A stretch of DNA of 64,000 nucleotides from T3Sed10-241 sp036796255 (GTDB taxonomy: Bacteria; Bacteroidota; Bacteroidia; Flavobacteriales_D; Cryomorphaceae). The stretch is taken from positions 44,141-108,140 of the forward strand of contig DAIRDH010000002.1 of assembly GCA_036796255.1 (NCBI GenBank). Direction: 5' to 3'. The notes below the pieces were generated by a model. The model was given only the letters and a program-made list of their open reading frames with translations, was not told where the DNA came from and did no database searches. Shown piece by piece: positions 36,583 through 45,376 of this stretch (positions are counted from its first letter, which is position 1; each line of letters starts with the position of its first letter). The translations under genes and the position numbers were made by a program.

Positions 36583-37703
36583 CACATTCCGGATTCAAAA
36601 TAGGATGAGATGCGCTCCAGCACGCGTTGTGTGGCATGGCCATCCCATAGCTTCGGCACTTCACCTTGCTTGTAGCTTCCTTGTTTGATTTCATCAGCCT
36701 TTCGGCAAATGGCGTCCACATCAAATTCAAGCAAGGTATTGCTTCCCAAAGTTACCGTCACCGGCCGCTCCGTATTGGGGCGAAGGGTGAGGCATGGCTT
36801 GCGCAAAAAGGTGGTTTCCTCCTGAATTCCACCACTGTCAGTAAGTACGAAGGCGCTTCCGCTGATGAGCTTTTGAAAATCAAAATAACCTTGTGGCCCG
36901 GTAAAATGAATACCCGGAATGGCTTCGAAACGGGCCTTCAATCCAAATTCATCGAGCCTTGCCGCCGTGCGGGGATGTACTGGAAATGCAATTTGCCAAT
37001 CGGCGCTAAGGCGTTCAAATATTTTTAAAATCAGCTCCAGTCCCTCTCTGTTGTCCACATTCGAAGGTCTGTGAAGTGTGGCCAGAAGGTAGCTTCCTTC
37101 CTTGAGCTGCAGCCGTTCAATCACGCCCGAGGCTTCAATTTCTTTTTGAAAAGCAACAAGTGTATCGATCATGGTATTGCCAACGAAGGCGAGACCCTCT
37201 TCGTTATGGCCTTCAACGCGGAGGTTTTCAAGGCCGGAATCTTCCGTGATGAAGTGGATGTGGCTCAGCAGGTCGGCCACCCGCCTGTTGTGTTCTTCGG
37301 GCATCCCAAAATCTCGGCTGCGTAGTCCGCTTTCGAGGTGGGCAAGTGGAATGTTGCACTTGTTGGCGGCGATGGCCCCCGCCAGGGTAGAATTCACATC
37401 GCCTACCACCATCACCAAGTTAGGCTTTTCATCTATAAAGAGGGCTGTGAGCTGCTCAATGGCATGGGCGATCTGCACCCCTGGATGGCCTGGAGCAATG
37501 CCGAGAAACACGTCTGGACGCAGGCCAAACTGGTCAAAGAATACCTGTGCCATTTGCTCGTCATAGTGCTGGCCGGTGTGCACGAGTTTTACCTCAATTC
37601 CTTCAAATTGCGCTGCAACCTTGACAAATTGGGTCACCTTGATGAAATTGGGGCGGGTGCCAATCACAATCCATATCACACGGGGGTTCGACTCAGTGTT
37701 CAT
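36582..37703 (-). CDS. wecB: UDP-N-acetylglucosamine 2-epimerase (non-hydrolysing)
   Basis: 373 residues from ATG 37703, which overlaps the upstream stop by 11 bases; the longer frame begins with TTG at 37718. Family motifs are IGTRPNFIKV, HTGQHYDEQM, HLESGLRS, MPEEHNRRVADLL and TDSGGIQEE. The enzyme converts UDP-GlcNAc to UDP-ManNAc for surface glycans. No UDP-ManNAc dehydrogenase (wecC) is in the window, so the ManNAc may be used directly or oxidised by an enzyme encoded elsewhere. Confidence 0.95.
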   Translation of the reverse strand: MNTESNPRVIWIVIGTRPNFIKVTQFVKVAAQFEGIEVKLVHTGQHYDEQMAQVFFDQFGLRPDVFLGIAPGHPGVQIAHAIEQLTALFIDEKPNLVMVVGDVNSTLAGAIAANKCNIPLAHLESGLRSRDFGMPEEHNRRVADLLSHIHFITEDSGLENLRVEGHNEEGLAFVGNTMIDTLVAFQKEIEASGVIERLQLKEGSYLLATLHRPSNVDNREGLELILKIFERLSADWQIAFPVHPRTAARLDEFGLKARFEAIPGIHFTGPQGYFDFQKLISGSAFVLTDSGGIQEETTFLRKPCLTLRPNTERPVTVTLGSNTLLEFDVDAICRKADEIKQGSYKQGEVPKLWDGHATQRVLERISSYFESGM

Positions 37704-38925
37704 GCGCAGTATTTTCAATCAGTTCAATTAAGCATCTGGTCGCGGCGGTGGCCTCATGTGAATGGATCCACGCGCGGTCAGCCTTGGCTTCGCTGGCCGA
37801 AGTTAGCATTTGCCGCCAATTCGGCATGCCAGCTTCGAAAGAGTGGAAAGTTCCCAGGCCTTTTTCGCTCAGCAATTGCGACACGCTACCTGGATGCCCA
37901 ACGGCGAGCAAAGGCAATCCGGTGGCGGCATATTCCAGCAATTTCGTAGGGTAGCCATTGCGGAGCACCTCCGGGATGGGAAATAGCAATGCATCGGCAT
38001 TTGCCGCTTCTGCAAAAAAGGCCTTACTCGATATGGTATTGTGCATTCGGAAATTATTTGAGCGCCAACTCTGTGCTCCCGGCAATGTAGTCGAAGCCCA
38101 CATATCCACCTGCACCTCCCCTCTTGAAGCAGACTGGGCAAGACTTTGGTAAATGCTATCCATGCCTTGGTAAAGGTTGCCCCCATATGCGATGCGCGGA
38201 AGGCCATTGCGGCTTGAGTTTTCTATTCGCGGCGCCATGTCATCGGGATCATAGCAATGGGGAAGGCATTGAATTCGCGAAGCACCTGCGGGGTATTTTT
38301 GGCGCAAGTTCTCAACGAGGGCAGGCCAGGGTGTGGTAATCAGGTCAAATCCGGCGATCACACCCGCCTCAGCGCGGGCTTCAAAAGCTTTGCGCTGAGG
38401 GGAAATACTTTGGTAGCCGTAACTTTCGCCACTGGTCCATGGATCGCGAAAGTCAACCACAAAACGAATGTTTGGAAAGGATGTGCGCAGCTTCAGCGCA
38501 TACAATGGCAGGCGAAACGGCGCTGCGCTAACCACTAGCGTGTCAAATGTGCCAGACTGTAACATTTGCGAAAGCGCACTAGAAAATGCGCTCTCATCAT
38601 ACAGGGCCCGGTCGTACGGACTCCCTTCTGAAGCGCGGTTGTTGATCATTAATGCACTGCGGTACCGCAGCTTTTCGAGTAGGTTAACAGGTTGCTGTGT
38701 GAGAATTTTTGGAAATCTGTGCGCATAGGTATGGTGTGGGATTCCGGCTACATCAGCGGTCCAAGGGCTACCGCCACCCTCCACATTGGCCGAAAGGACT
38801 TCCACGCCTCGTCCATCGCGCTTTAGATATTTGGCAAACTTAGCCCAGCGCCTGCCACCAATCCCACCTGCCGGCGGAAAACTGTGCGTAGCGATGAGCA
38901 CATTGTTAAGCCTGGAGCTTGCCAT
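37693..38925 (-). CDS. GT4-like glycosyltransferase
   Basis: 410 residues. N-terminal loop HSFPPAGGIGGRRWAKFAKY is typical of a Bacteroidetes GT-B group. FVVDFRDPWTSG lies in the middle, and the donor-site region YPTKLLEYAATGLPLLAVG is near the end. The start overlaps the upstream nucleotidyltransferase stop by one base. The donor and acceptor are unknown. Confidence 0.82.
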   Translation of the reverse strand: MASSRLNNVLIATHSFPPAGGIGGRRWAKFAKYLKRDGRGVEVLSANVEGGGSPWTADVAGIPHHTYAHRFPKILTQQPVNLLEKLRYRSALMINNRASEGSPYDRALYDESAFSSALSQMLQSGTFDTLVVSAAPFRLPLYALKLRTSFPNIRFVVDFRDPWTSGESYGYQSISPQRKAFEARAEAGVIAGFDLITTPWPALVENLRQKYPAGASRIQCLPHCYDPDDMAPRIENSSRNGLPRIAYGGNLYQGMDSIYQSLAQSASRGEVQVDMWASTTLPGAQSWRSNNFRMHNTISSKAFFAEAANADALLFPIPEVLRNGYPTKLLEYAATGLPLLAVGHPGSVSQLLSEKGLGTFHSFEAGMPNWRQMLTSASEAKADRAWIHSHEATAATRCLIELIENTAHEH

Positions 38926-39350
38926 CAGGCACCTCCTCTTTGGTCCAGACTTTCCTTGATGCGTTGTACGATGCGACTGGTGCTGTAACCGTGGCTGCGG
39001 TCTATGTAATGAATTGCGGGAATAGCGTCGGCAGCAGTAATGGGGCGACCCTTGTAATCATCGCCCAGAAATCGGAGGTCAAAACCGCCGGTCGACATGA
39101 TGTGAGTGAGTTCATCCTCCGTTTCGTAAAAAAGGACCTCATCCACATAGCGCACCGATTGCAAAATGAGCATGCGCTCTTCAGGGCTGAAAAATGGAGC
39201 GCGCTTGCCCGGGTTGATGCCCTCGTCAAAAGCCACTGCCCTGTTGATGGCTATGGTAAGGTGGCTGCAATGCCGGCTGCACTCCTCCAGCATGAGTACA
39301 TGCCCGGGGTGGTAAAGGTCAAAAACACCGCATGCAAATCCGCGAATCAT
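38925..39350 (-). CDS. Nucleotidyltransferase of the cytidylyltransferase-like (TagD/HldE-C) family
   Basis: 141 residues, the full length of the domain. It has GVFDLYHPGHVLML, with the HxGH motif of the superfamily, and GYSTSRIVQRI, equal to the C-terminal ISSTxI motif. Such enzymes attach CMP or AMP to a sugar phosphate or polyol phosphate. In the same operon lie a SIS isomerase and a PfkB kinase, so it most likely makes the nucleotide-activated form of a heptose-type sugar, as the C-terminal domain of HldE does. Glycerol-3-phosphate cytidylyltransferase is the main alternative. Confidence 0.8.
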   Translation of the reverse strand: MIRGFACGVFDLYHPGHVLMLEECSRHCSHLTIAINRAVAFDEGINPGKRAPFFSPEERMLILQSVRYVDEVLFYETEDELTHIMSTGGFDLRFLGDDYKGRPITAADAIPAIHYIDRSHGYSTSRIVQRIKESLDQRGGA

Positions 39351-39354
39351 TGTG

Positions 39355-40032
39355 TTAATTATATATCAGGCCAATGCCATATTGACCTTGTTTCCAGTCA
39401 TTGACAAACTCCTTGTGCTTGCGCCCCTGCTTCACTTCCTCCCAGAACTTATCGACCTGACAGACCGAAGATGGGTGCTCAACGATGTCGTGAAATACAA
39501 TCAAACCGCCAGGACGCACGAGGGGACTGTACATTTCAAAATCCTGCTTTACCCCTTCATAAGTATGATCTCCATCAATAAACAAGTAGTCGAGCTGCTT
39601 ATCGCCAAAGAATTCCTTCACCTTTGCAAGTGATGCAGGCTGATGCGAGTCAGCCCTTTCAAGATTTAACTTTTGTCCGGGAAGGGCAAATTTTTCATAA
39701 AGCGGTAGCTTCCATGCGGGATAACCGCCGCCAAACTTGCCTTCAGGAAGGTCAACGCTCATGAGCCTGGCTTCTGGGTGAGAAAGGCGACAAAGCAAAA
39801 ACAGCGTGCCGCCGTTGGCGGTTCCTATCTCTAGGGCGCGTTTGGGATGAAGCTTTTCAATCTCTTCCACCAGCTGGGTAATCTCTTCGCGAAACTGCCA
39901 TGGGGTGATCAAAGACCCGATATCGCTAAATACAAAGTTGAGCAAATCTTTGCCATCCAGATCTTCCCGGATGGATTCAAGCTCACGCTGCAATCGGCTA
40001 AATGCCAGTTTTAATCGAAATTTTTCAAGCAT
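39355..40032 (-). CDS. Class I SAM-dependent methyltransferase (Methyltransf_24-like)
   Basis: 225 residues. SAM-binding motif ALEIGTANGGTLFLL, a following acidic residue in MSVDLP, and FIDGDHTYEGVKQDFEMYSPL, the motif of CmcI- and macrocin-type O-methyltransferases. GGLIVFHDI and a conserved His-Asp pair may bind a metal. It overlaps the epimerase gene by 8 bases. It probably methylates a sugar of the surface glycan. Confidence 0.82.
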   Translation of the reverse strand: MLEKFRLKLAFSRLQRELESIREDLDGKDLLNFVFSDIGSLITPWQFREEITQLVEEIEKLHPKRALEIGTANGGTLFLLCRLSHPEARLMSVDLPEGKFGGGYPAWKLPLYEKFALPGQKLNLERADSHQPASLAKVKEFFGDKQLDYLFIDGDHTYEGVKQDFEMYSPLVRPGGLIVFHDIVEHPSSVCQVDKFWEEVKQGRKHKEFVNDWKQGQYGIGLIYN

Positions 40033-40957
40033 GATTGTGAAGTTCTTTTAGAGATGTAGCAAGGTATTGGTCAAGTCGAAATTTCGGTTCCCAGCCCAAT
40101 ATTTCACGGGCTTTGTCGACCTTGGCATAGGTGATTTCAGCCTCGCCTTCCCTTTTGGGAATGAATGAAACATTGCTGGAAATGCGCTGCGCCAGCTCGA
40201 GTACGCTCATGGTACCAGAGTGGCCAATGTTGAAGGCTGTATTCAGCTTTTCAGGGTGAATGGCTGCGAGATAATTGGCACGGGCGAGGTCGCGCACATG
40301 CACAAAGTCGCGTTGTTGGCTCCCGTCGCCAGTCACCTGAAGTTGCATTCCCTTGGCTGCACGGTTGAGGAATATTCCCACTACACTGCTGTATGCGTTG
40401 AACTGATTTTCAGGATTGAAACTTCGCGGGCCGTATGGATTGAAGTAACGCAGGTGCACGTAATCAAGGGGAAAGCGTGTTTCCAAAAGGCTGAAATAAG
40501 TTTCCGTTTCGTACTTCTGAAAGGCATAAGGGCTAAGGCAATCAATGCGCTCATCCTCGCCAGTAGGTATGTTGATGGGCGTGCCATAAATGGCACTTGA
40601 TGAGCTGTTGACAATTCGTGGAAATCTACCATCCTTCATCATCAATTCCAGCAAATGCATGGAGGCTAGCAAATTCTCGCGAATATGCTCAGTAACCAAT
40701 TCGAAACTTGGTTGAATACGCGGTAGCGCGGCGAGGTGAAAAACCAGGTCATATGGCTTTAAGCTATCAAGATTAAAGAGTGTGTCCTCGATAAAAGTAA
40801 AGCGCTCATTGCTTAAACCATCGGCTAGATTGGCGCGGCGTCCTGTGCTGAGATTATCAATACCTGTAATCTGCCAGTCGGTTTCATCGAGCAAGAAGTC
40901 AAGCAGATTGCTGCCTATAAATCCCGCGACACCGGTGATCAATGCATGCTTGCTCAT
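40025..40957 (-). CDS. NAD-dependent sugar epimerase/dehydratase (extended SDR)
   Basis: 310 residues. The Rossmann motif GVAGFIGSNLLDFLL, NSSSSAIYG and the catalytic YAFQK (YxxxK) identify an extended short-chain dehydrogenase of the UDP-glucose 4-epimerase group. RYFNPYGPRS and GDGSQQRDFVHVRD are also typical. The substrate could be a nucleotide hexose or, from its neighbours, a nucleotide heptose. ATGA overlap with the SIS gene upstream. Confidence 0.88.
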   Translation of the reverse strand: MSKHALITGVAGFIGSNLLDFLLDETDWQITGIDNLSTGRRANLADGLSNERFTFIEDTLFNLDSLKPYDLVFHLAALPRIQPSFELVTEHIRENLLASMHLLELMMKDGRFPRIVNSSSSAIYGTPINIPTGEDERIDCLSPYAFQKYETETYFSLLETRFPLDYVHLRYFNPYGPRSFNPENQFNAYSSVVGIFLNRAAKGMQLQVTGDGSQQRDFVHVRDLARANYLAAIHPEKLNTAFNIGHSGTMSVLELAQRISSNVSFIPKREGEAEITYAKVDKAREILGWEPKFRLDQYLATSLKELHNHA

Positions 40958-41469
40958 ACCAGTTCGTCTAAAATGGCATGCAGGATTACCTGATGAAAAG
41001 CCTCTACAATACCGTAGTTCTTGATCGGCGTTTGAAAATTGATTTCGCCTTTTGCCGAAAGGCTATTGCCTTGCCTAAATCCGCTCAAAGTAATGACCTC
41101 ACCACCCAATGAAAGGTGCTTGTCTACGGCATTGAGAATGTTGGCACTTTCGCCGCTTGAACTGATCGCTATGAGCACATCACCCTTTTGGAAATTGAAT
41201 CCTATCCACTCCTTCAGCGCATTTTCATATCCATAATCATTGGCAAAGCAAGTGATTAATGATGGATCGCTGAAACTGAGTGTTTGCTTGCCTGCCATCT
41301 TCATAAAGTCTTCCATCATGTGGCTGCATATGGCATTGCTGCCTCCGTTGCCAATAAAAATTACACGACGGCTGGGCCTTAACAAGGCAACTGCTTCAAC
41401 AATTCCTCGACGAATATCTTCGTCGTTGAAGTAATTCTCAAAAGCTGTTTTATATAAATCGAGCTGCAT
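40954..41469 (-). CDS. SIS-domain sugar isomerase (GmhA-like)
   Basis: 171 residues, a single SIS domain. FIGNGGSNAICSHMMEDFMK matches the phosphosugar-binding loop, and VLIAISSSGESANIL is the second SIS motif. GmhA converts sedoheptulose 7-phosphate to D-glycero-D-manno-heptose 7-phosphate. Adjacent PfkB kinase and nucleotidyltransferase genes support this role. It overlaps both neighbours. Confidence 0.8.
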   Translation of the reverse strand: MQLDLYKTAFENYFNDEDIRRGIVEAVALLRPSRRVIFIGNGGSNAICSHMMEDFMKMAGKQTLSFSDPSLITCFANDYGYENALKEWIGFNFQKGDVLIAISSSGESANILNAVDKHLSLGGEVITLSGFRQGNSLSAKGEINFQTPIKNYGIVEAFHQVILHAILDELV

Positions 41470-42343
41470 GTTGCTTGAGTTTTTCAGGGGTTACAGCCTG
41501 TTCATTGCACAACCAGGTGCATGAAAGACTGGCGGCAAGGGCGGGAATCTGCATGATCTCTTCCATACTGGCTGGAGGCACCTCAGCGGCCAGACAGGCG
41601 AAAGCGTAAAATGTATCACCTGCACCGATGGTATCGACCACTTCAGCCTTAAACATTGGTTGGTGGATGTAGCTGGCGCCATCATAGTATATCGATCCTT
41701 TGCGACCCAGGGTAAGAAAAAGTTTCTCGGCTCCAAGTTCATAATTGTAGAGCTCCTTCACCATTTCGGGGCTGCCAAAGTCAGTCTTGTGGTTGAGCTG
41801 CAGTGAGGCTTCACGCAGATCCAGGCAGGCACTCTTCTTCGCGCAGGCCTTCCACTTGCTCATTCGGTTATAGCCGAAGTTGTTGCTGTTGGTCTGGGTC
41901 ATGAAATGGAACTTGCCATTTACTTCTAATTTGTCACAAAAGCCATGGCCAAAATCCGCAATGATCACCACATCATACGCCGATGGATCGATAGAAATGG
42001 GATTGAAATCACTGACGTCAAATTTATTGATCTCTACGTGTTTCTTATGGTCGTCACGGTCTATGAGACGTGTTTTGATGATCTCCCGGTTTGTGTTGCT
42101 CACCAAGTCTACCTTTTGCACAAAGGCTTTTAAATGGTTTGCTATAGCCGCTGCTCCTCCCATCTGCTCGCTGCGGCCCATGCCATTTTCAGCATAGCGA
42201 AATACCGGGCAAAATGACTTCATACTTTGCCCTTCATATTTCACCTCAATGAACTCGTCAATGATGGTTTCACCAATTACGCATACGCGCAGGCCAGATA
42301 CTGCCTCTATGAAGTGCTGCACTGCTTGCTGAAGGTTGCTCAT
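41450..42343 (-). CDS. PfkB-family sugar kinase (HldE N-domain-like)
   Basis: 297 residues. VCVIGETIIDEFIEV near the start, GGAAAIANHLKAF and the catalytic VVDTIGAGDTFYAFA (anion hole and base) place it in PfkB/ribokinase. The order isomerase, kinase, nucleotidyltransferase in the same operon suggests D-glycero-D-manno-heptose 7-phosphate kinase, equal to the N-terminal half of HldE. The middle part is longer and unusual, so another phosphosugar is possible. Confidence 0.82.
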   Translation of the reverse strand: MSNLQQAVQHFIEAVSGLRVCVIGETIIDEFIEVKYEGQSMKSFCPVFRYAENGMGRSEQMGGAAAIANHLKAFVQKVDLVSNTNREIIKTRLIDRDDHKKHVEINKFDVSDFNPISIDPSAYDVVIIADFGHGFCDKLEVNGKFHFMTQTNSNNFGYNRMSKWKACAKKSACLDLREASLQLNHKTDFGSPEMVKELYNYELGAEKLFLTLGRKGSIYYDGASYIHQPMFKAEVVDTIGAGDTFYAFACLAAEVPPASMEEIMQIPALAASLSCTWLCNEQAVTPEKLKQHAARFI

Positions 42344-43152
42344 CGTGTGGGCTTCATTTTATTGAGAAAGCGACTGGCAAAAGACTTTTGAGGGAGTTTC
42401 CATTCCCTTAACGTTCCTTCTCTCTCAACCCACACTTCTTTGAGGACTGGGTGCAAGGCTTCAGCCTCAAAGGGAAACGGGCTCTTCCAACTGCCAAAGC
42501 GCTGAAGGTAAAAGGGGAAGGTGTTTTCAAAATCATCGCTGCCTCCGGAGGTGCGCGAGCGTGGGCTCAATATGCGCAAGTACAATGGGTGGTCAGGGTC
42601 GCAAAGGCGGGTATCTTTGTCAGCATAGTAGCGGTGCCATGCCTGGCTGTGGTCACAGGCAAAGAGGAAGTTGGTCTCGGCCGCAAGCCGCGATCCTCCC
42701 CGTGCGGGTACCATGGCCAGGGCGTGCTCGGCTTTGTGAATGGCGGTATTGGCAATCCAGGGCCGCTTTTGGGCGCTGCACTTGCCGCTGCTCAAGTCAT
42801 AAAACCAGTGCACAGAATCATACATCACGTCAAAATCTGCTGCTGCTGCAGCATCAAAAACATCGGGGTTGATGAGGTCATCATCATCAAGCCGGACAAT
42901 GTAACGGGCGAGTTGCGGTTGCTCTTTCAGCAAAAATCCTGCTTCAAAAAGTTTGTCTTCCTTCGAAAACCCACTCGTTTTCACGACTTCAAAGTCGGGG
43001 TCATCCACCTCTGATTCACTGAGTAACCATACCCGCTTGGTGGCTTCTAACTTACTGATTTGAGCAAAGCAAAGCTTGCGCAAGGCCTTGCGCATATCGC
43101 TGCTCGCATGGTCGGGGGTAAGGGGAATAAGGAATAAGTAGTCTGTAATCAT
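42340..43152 (-). CDS. Putative glycosyltransferase (rhamnosyltransferase-like)
   Basis: 270 residues from ATG 43152, which shares a base with the upstream stop. RYIVRLDDDDLINPDVFD has the acidic run seen in GT-A enzymes and in the putative rhamnosyltransferase family (PF11316). The remaining sequence has few recognisable motifs. Its location supports a glycosyltransferase role. The family call is tentative. Confidence 0.55.
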   Translation of the reverse strand: MITDYLFLIPLTPDHASSDMRKALRKLCFAQISKLEATKRVWLLSESEVDDPDFEVVKTSGFSKEDKLFEAGFLLKEQPQLARYIVRLDDDDLINPDVFDAAAAADFDVMYDSVHWFYDLSSGKCSAQKRPWIANTAIHKAEHALAMVPARGGSRLAAETNFLFACDHSQAWHRYYADKDTRLCDPDHPLYLRILSPRSRTSGGSDDFENTFPFYLQRFGSWKSPFPFEAEALHPVLKEVWVEREGTLREWKLPQKSFASRFLNKMKPTR

Positions 43153-44198
43153 CAATGGGTTTGTGCCGCCACAAAGTTCACAATTTCATTTAAACTGAAG
43201 GCATAATGCAAGGCTTCATCGCTTAGATTCTTTCTAAATCGCAACGTATCCATCAAGCCTTTGATGGGTGGTTCTCCATTGAAAATGAGCAATACCGGCG
43301 TATCCACATAGGCCCCGAGGTGCACAGCTCCGGAGTGTTGCGTGATGATGAGGGAAGCCTCGGCACAATGGCGCAAGGTGTCGGCATTGTCGGCTGAAAT
43401 GCATAGTTTTATATTGCCTCTGTCAATGACATCCGCGCTGAGTGAAGGGTGGCCTACGAGCCTCACCTCCTCAAAGTAAGGTGATACGGCCTGGGCAAGC
43501 TCATCATAATCCCATGGTCCACCATTGTTTGGAGTATAGTCGCCGCCTTTCTTCCTGGGGAAGATGACACAGCTCTTGGTTTTGCTTTTGGCATAAGCTT
43601 GCCGAAGGTTATAAGTGTGCTGATATCCATTTAATTGCCAATTTCGAAACACCCACCAGTAGAGGTCACGATCATCGATATCGAGAAAAGGAAGGCCAGA
43701 AGCGAGGGCTTCATTGCGAAATGCATCGATAGCTTGCTGCACATCAGGCGGAGGGATGGTCTCATTGCACTGTGGCTTCACTTCCGAAAAAAAATCGCGC
43801 AGTGTATACCACTTGTGTATGATACTCTCTCCATTTGCATCCACGAGCATGGGCTTGTGCAAATCCATACCACAATAGTGAATAGCAACTCCATTTAAAT
43901 GCAAGTGGCTTAAAAATGGGAGGTTGTGCAAAAGAAAGTGTCCAAATTCTCCTTTGAACGGGCCATAGTAGCATACCTTTTCACGGAGTGCACTCTCGTA
44001 AAAATCGTTGAGCCGTGCCGTTGCTTTTCGCGCCATACGTTTGAAGGCAATGCGCCCGCGCAGGTTCATGTTGCGGCACGCATAATCGAAGTCAGTGGCC
44101 TCGTCGAGTACCACATAAGAACGCTCCTCAGCGGTCAATTCAAGGCCCATTGTCTGGGTGCCACGGTCTTTGTTAACGTAAAATTCTTCGAAATTCAT
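43152..44198 (-). CDS. Putative GT-B-type glycosyltransferase
   Basis: 348 residues. The N-terminal half has YYGPFKGEFGHFLLHNLPFL, which resembles the GT61/DUF563 opening. The C-terminal half has LIITQHSGAVHLGAYVDTPV followed by LLIFNG, much like the donor site of heptosyltransferases (GT9). No membrane helix. First gene of the 11-gene operon with a perfect -7 element upstream. It is not a clear member of a named family. Confidence 0.55.
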   Translation of the reverse strand: MNFEEFYVNKDRGTQTMGLELTAEERSYVVLDEATDFDYACRNMNLRGRIAFKRMARKATARLNDFYESALREKVCYYGPFKGEFGHFLLHNLPFLSHLHLNGVAIHYCGMDLHKPMLVDANGESIIHKWYTLRDFFSEVKPQCNETIPPPDVQQAIDAFRNEALASGLPFLDIDDRDLYWWVFRNWQLNGYQHTYNLRQAYAKSKTKSCVIFPRKKGGDYTPNNGGPWDYDELAQAVSPYFEEVRLVGHPSLSADVIDRGNIKLCISADNADTLRHCAEASLIITQHSGAVHLGAYVDTPVLLIFNGEPPIKGLMDTLRFRKNLSDEALHYAFSLNEIVNFVAAQTH

Positions 44199-44247
44199 TT
44201 TTAAGCGAAAAGCAGTAATCTCCCCAATCGAGAGAATCTGGCCGGGC

Positions 44248-44255
44248 CAAAGATA
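44248..44255 (-). promoter_or_regulatory. -7 promoter element of the 11-gene glycan operon
   Basis: TATCTTTG on the minus strand, a perfect match, 50 bases before the first ATG (44198). No TTG at the ideal -33 distance. Confidence 0.5.
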
Positions 44256-44320
44256 CGACAGTTGAATGTGAGGTGAATTGTTTACTGCAATTTCAGCGCT
44301 TAAATCATATGCACTTTCCC

Positions 44321-45376
44321 TTATAAGTCAGCAAATGTGAGCCTTCCAAGACTTGAAGCAGAAGGCGCCAACAAATGAGGCATTTGAGCGGTATAGCGTT
44401 TTTCCATCCAGTTGCGCAGGGTTGGGGCCCGGTTCCAGAGCATCGTGTGCATAAACCTTATATAGCCCATTCCCTTGGCGTAATCCCTGGGCGACACAAG
44501 TTGTTGTTCATGGGCGTGAAGCCAGATTTTGAGGCCCACCTGAGTTGACTGCGCACCGAGGGTGCTTATGTGCCAGCGCATCATTGCGGCAATGCTCAAC
44601 AAATTGCGCGCTATGGCGAGGTCAGTATCTTGATTTCTTAGATTCTTTTTCTCGATTTCCTGATGGTAAAAGCCCATTCTGTCTGCCCTTGCTTGCAAGG
44701 CTTCGAGCGATTGCGACGTGCGTCGTGCCTCGCTGTGTACCATCTGACGGTAATGCACCCAGGCCCTATCGGGAAAATAGTGGTATTTAGGACCTGCAAG
44801 CAATGCCCTCACATGTAGGTCATAATCTTGCTGGGAGCTCAGCTCCTCGTCAAAACCGCCGAGTTGCACTAAAAATTCGCGTTTCCAAAACGGACCACTA
44901 ATAAGCCATGGCTGATCGCGTTCAAGAAATCGCAGTAAATCTGACCTTGACTTTGGCACATTTGAAATGATGGGGCTATCGCCGGGCTCCAGGTCAAAAT
45001 AAGCCATGGGATATGCAATGAAATCGCAATCGGGATGGGCTGCTGCATCGGTCACCATGGCTTGCAGTGCACCCGGTGCCATCCAGTCGTCGCTGTCGAC
45101 AAAGAGGATGTAATCACCGCGTGCCATGGCGATACCTTGATTGCGCGCCAGGGCAGCACCTGCTTTGACAGATTGCTGAATGAGCTCGAAGTGCGCTGAA
45201 CCGCCATAGCATTCTGCTACGCGCATTGCACTCTCATCAGTGGAGCAGTCGTCAATAAAAATCAGTTCAAAGTTGCTGTAATTCTGCTCAATAACTGAGC
45301 TCACTGCTTTTTCCGCAAAGGGCCCTTTGTTATAATTGGGCATAATGACCGATACGAATGGTCTACTCTGAGACAT
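44321..45376 (-). CDS. Glycosyltransferase family 2
   Basis: 351 residues. VSVIMPNYNKGPFAEKAVSS opens the GT-A fold, IFIDDCSTD follows, and YILFVDSDDWM carries the DxD metal motif. GGFDEELSSQQDYDLHVRAL is the usual acceptor-side loop. Its start overlaps the end of the upstream GT2 gene by 14 bases. Adds a sugar to the glycan; donor unknown. Confidence 0.9.
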   Translation of the reverse strand: MSQSRPFVSVIMPNYNKGPFAEKAVSSVIEQNYSNFELIFIDDCSTDESAMRVAECYGGSAHFELIQQSVKAGAALARNQGIAMARGDYILFVDSDDWMAPGALQAMVTDAAAHPDCDFIAYPMAYFDLEPGDSPIISNVPKSRSDLLRFLERDQPWLISGPFWKREFLVQLGGFDEELSSQQDYDLHVRALLAGPKYHYFPDRAWVHYRQMVHSEARRTSQSLEALQARADRMGFYHQEIEKKNLRNQDTDLAIARNLLSIAAMMRWHISTLGAQSTQVGLKIWLHAHEQQLVSPRDYAKGMGYIRFMHTMLWNRAPTLRNWMEKRYTAQMPHLLAPSASSLGRLTFADL

